Of a stretch of 7,122 nt of DNA, positions 6,472 to 7,122 are shown one piece after another; the first letter of the stretch is position 1, and every line of letters starts with the position of its first letter. The notes under the pieces are model-generated. The model worked only from the letters and a program-made list of their open reading frames with translations. It was not told the origin of the DNA and ran no database searches. Made by a program: the position numbers and the translations under genes. The stretch is from Micavibrio sp. (lineage in GTDB: Bacteria; Pseudomonadota; Alphaproteobacteria; Micavibrionales; Micavibrionaceae): contig JALTZE010000016.1 in assembly GCA_027051315.1 (NCBI GenBank), positions 1 to 7,122 of the forward strand, in the 5' to 3' direction.

Positions 6472-7122
6472 CTACATCGTATCTATATCAGCCTGTAACG
6501 CTCCTGCAGCTTTTATGGCTTGCATGATTGTTATAATATCTCTTGGTCCAACCCCAAGTTTATTAAGACCTGTCACTAAATTTTGAAGAGTTACACCTGT
6601 TTCAATTGTTGCAAGTTTTACATCTTCTCCACTATTAACGCTTATTTCAGTACGTGGTACTACAACTGTTTCACCTTGTTCGGAAAAAGGGCTTGGTTGC
6701 GAAACTTGAGGTGTTTCTGTTATTTTTATAGTCAAATTACCTTGTGCTATCGCAACAGTACTTATTTTTACGTCCGCTCCCATAACTATCACACCAGATG
6801 CTTCATCAATCACCACTCTTGCAACTTGGTCAGGCTGAACAGTAAGCTGTTCTATATCTGTGATAAGGTCAACAATACTACCTTTATATGAAGATGGTTT
6901 TTTAATCTTTACGCTGGCGGAATTCTCGGCAACAGCTATATTGCTGTTCATAAATCCGTTAATTGCTCTGGCTATACGTCTTGAAGTAGTAAAATCAGGA
7001 TTACGAAGGGCAAGCCTAACGCTTTTCATGTCAGCAATATTAAATTTTATCTCTTTTTCTACAATTGCCCCATCAGGTATTCTTCCAGAAGTAGGGTTGT
7101 TTTTTACAACAGTAGCAGCCCC
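6472..7122 (-). CDS. flgI: Flagellar P-ring protein FlgI (partial, N-terminus off window)
   Basis: The minus-strand frame is open from the right edge, giving the last 216 residues of a protein that is normally about 365-375 long. The visible part opens with GAATVV then PTSGRIPDGAIVEKEI, and includes RLALRNPDFTTSRRIARAIN, then VVIDEASGVIVMGADVKIST (a FlgI hallmark, usually RTGxxVMG). It ends ITIMQAIKAAGALQADIDTM, the near-invariant FlgI C-terminus. FlgI is secreted through Sec, and its subunits form the periplasmic P-ring, the bushing around the rod in the peptidoglycan layer, helped by FlgA. The signal peptide and start codon lie beyond the window; the Met codon at 7029 is internal, since FlgI-conserved sequence continues upstream of it. 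It is the first visible gene of the operon and flgJ follows after 16 bases. Its presence implies a Gram-negative envelope. Confidence 0.97.
   Translation of the reverse strand, partial: GAATVVKNNPTSGRIPDGAIVEKEIKFNIADMKSVRLALRNPDFTTSRRIARAINGFMNSNIAVAENSASVKIKKPSSYKGSIVDLITDIEQLTVQPDQVARVVIDEASGVIVMGADVKISTVAIAQGNLTIKITETPQVSQPSPFSEQGETVVVPRTEISVNSGEDVKLATIETGVTLQNLVTGLNKLGVGPRDIITIMQAIKAAGALQADIDTM

Noticed and set aside
6583..6891. Plus-strand frame of 102 codons rich in Cys, Tyr and Phe
   Set aside because: It is antisense to well-conserved flgI, and its odd composition reflects the complement of flgI codons.

Overview
The window is a block of flagellar genes, all on the minus strand, followed by a separate methyltransferase gene on the same strand. 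The DNA is AT-rich. The protein sequences look alphaproteobacterial: a FlgJ-type rod-binding protein with no muramidase domain, a FlgE of about 590 residues, and an FlgN-like gene between flgJ and fliK. A finer placement is not supported. Low-GC relatives of Rhodospirillales, Holosporales or flagellated Rickettsiales are all possible, and the methyltransferase family is best known from Rickettsia.

Reading along the minus strand from the right edge: the C-terminal 216 residues of flgI (P-ring), flgJ (rod-binding domain only), an FlgN-like coiled-coil protein, fliK (hook-length control), flgD (hook cap and scaffold) and flgE (hook subunit). Gaps between these genes are 32 bases or less, and the flgJ stop and FlgN-like start overlap as ATGA, so this is almost certainly one operon. 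It follows assembly order: the P-ring, then rod access, then hook-cap scaffold, hook length control and hook subunit. FlgI runs off the right edge, so the operon's promoter and its first genes are not visible.

After flgE comes a 204-base non-coding gap (1367-1570) holding up to three inverted repeats. The best is a 17-bp-arm A5-stem-T5 hairpin at 1418-1456 that looks like an intrinsic terminator. Beyond it, from 1366 to the left edge, is an open frame of 455 codons. It encodes a class I SAM-dependent methyltransferase followed by a methyltransferase-regulatory-domain-like region, and it lacks its C-terminus only because the window ends.

Most of the window is an ordinary late-hook flagellar operon. 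The points most worth a second look are the PKMT-like methyltransferase beside the hook operon (a candidate surface or flagellar protein methylase), a 9-bp in-frame tandem repeat in the fliK linker, the stacked hairpins after flgE, and the FlgN-like gene inside the hook operon.
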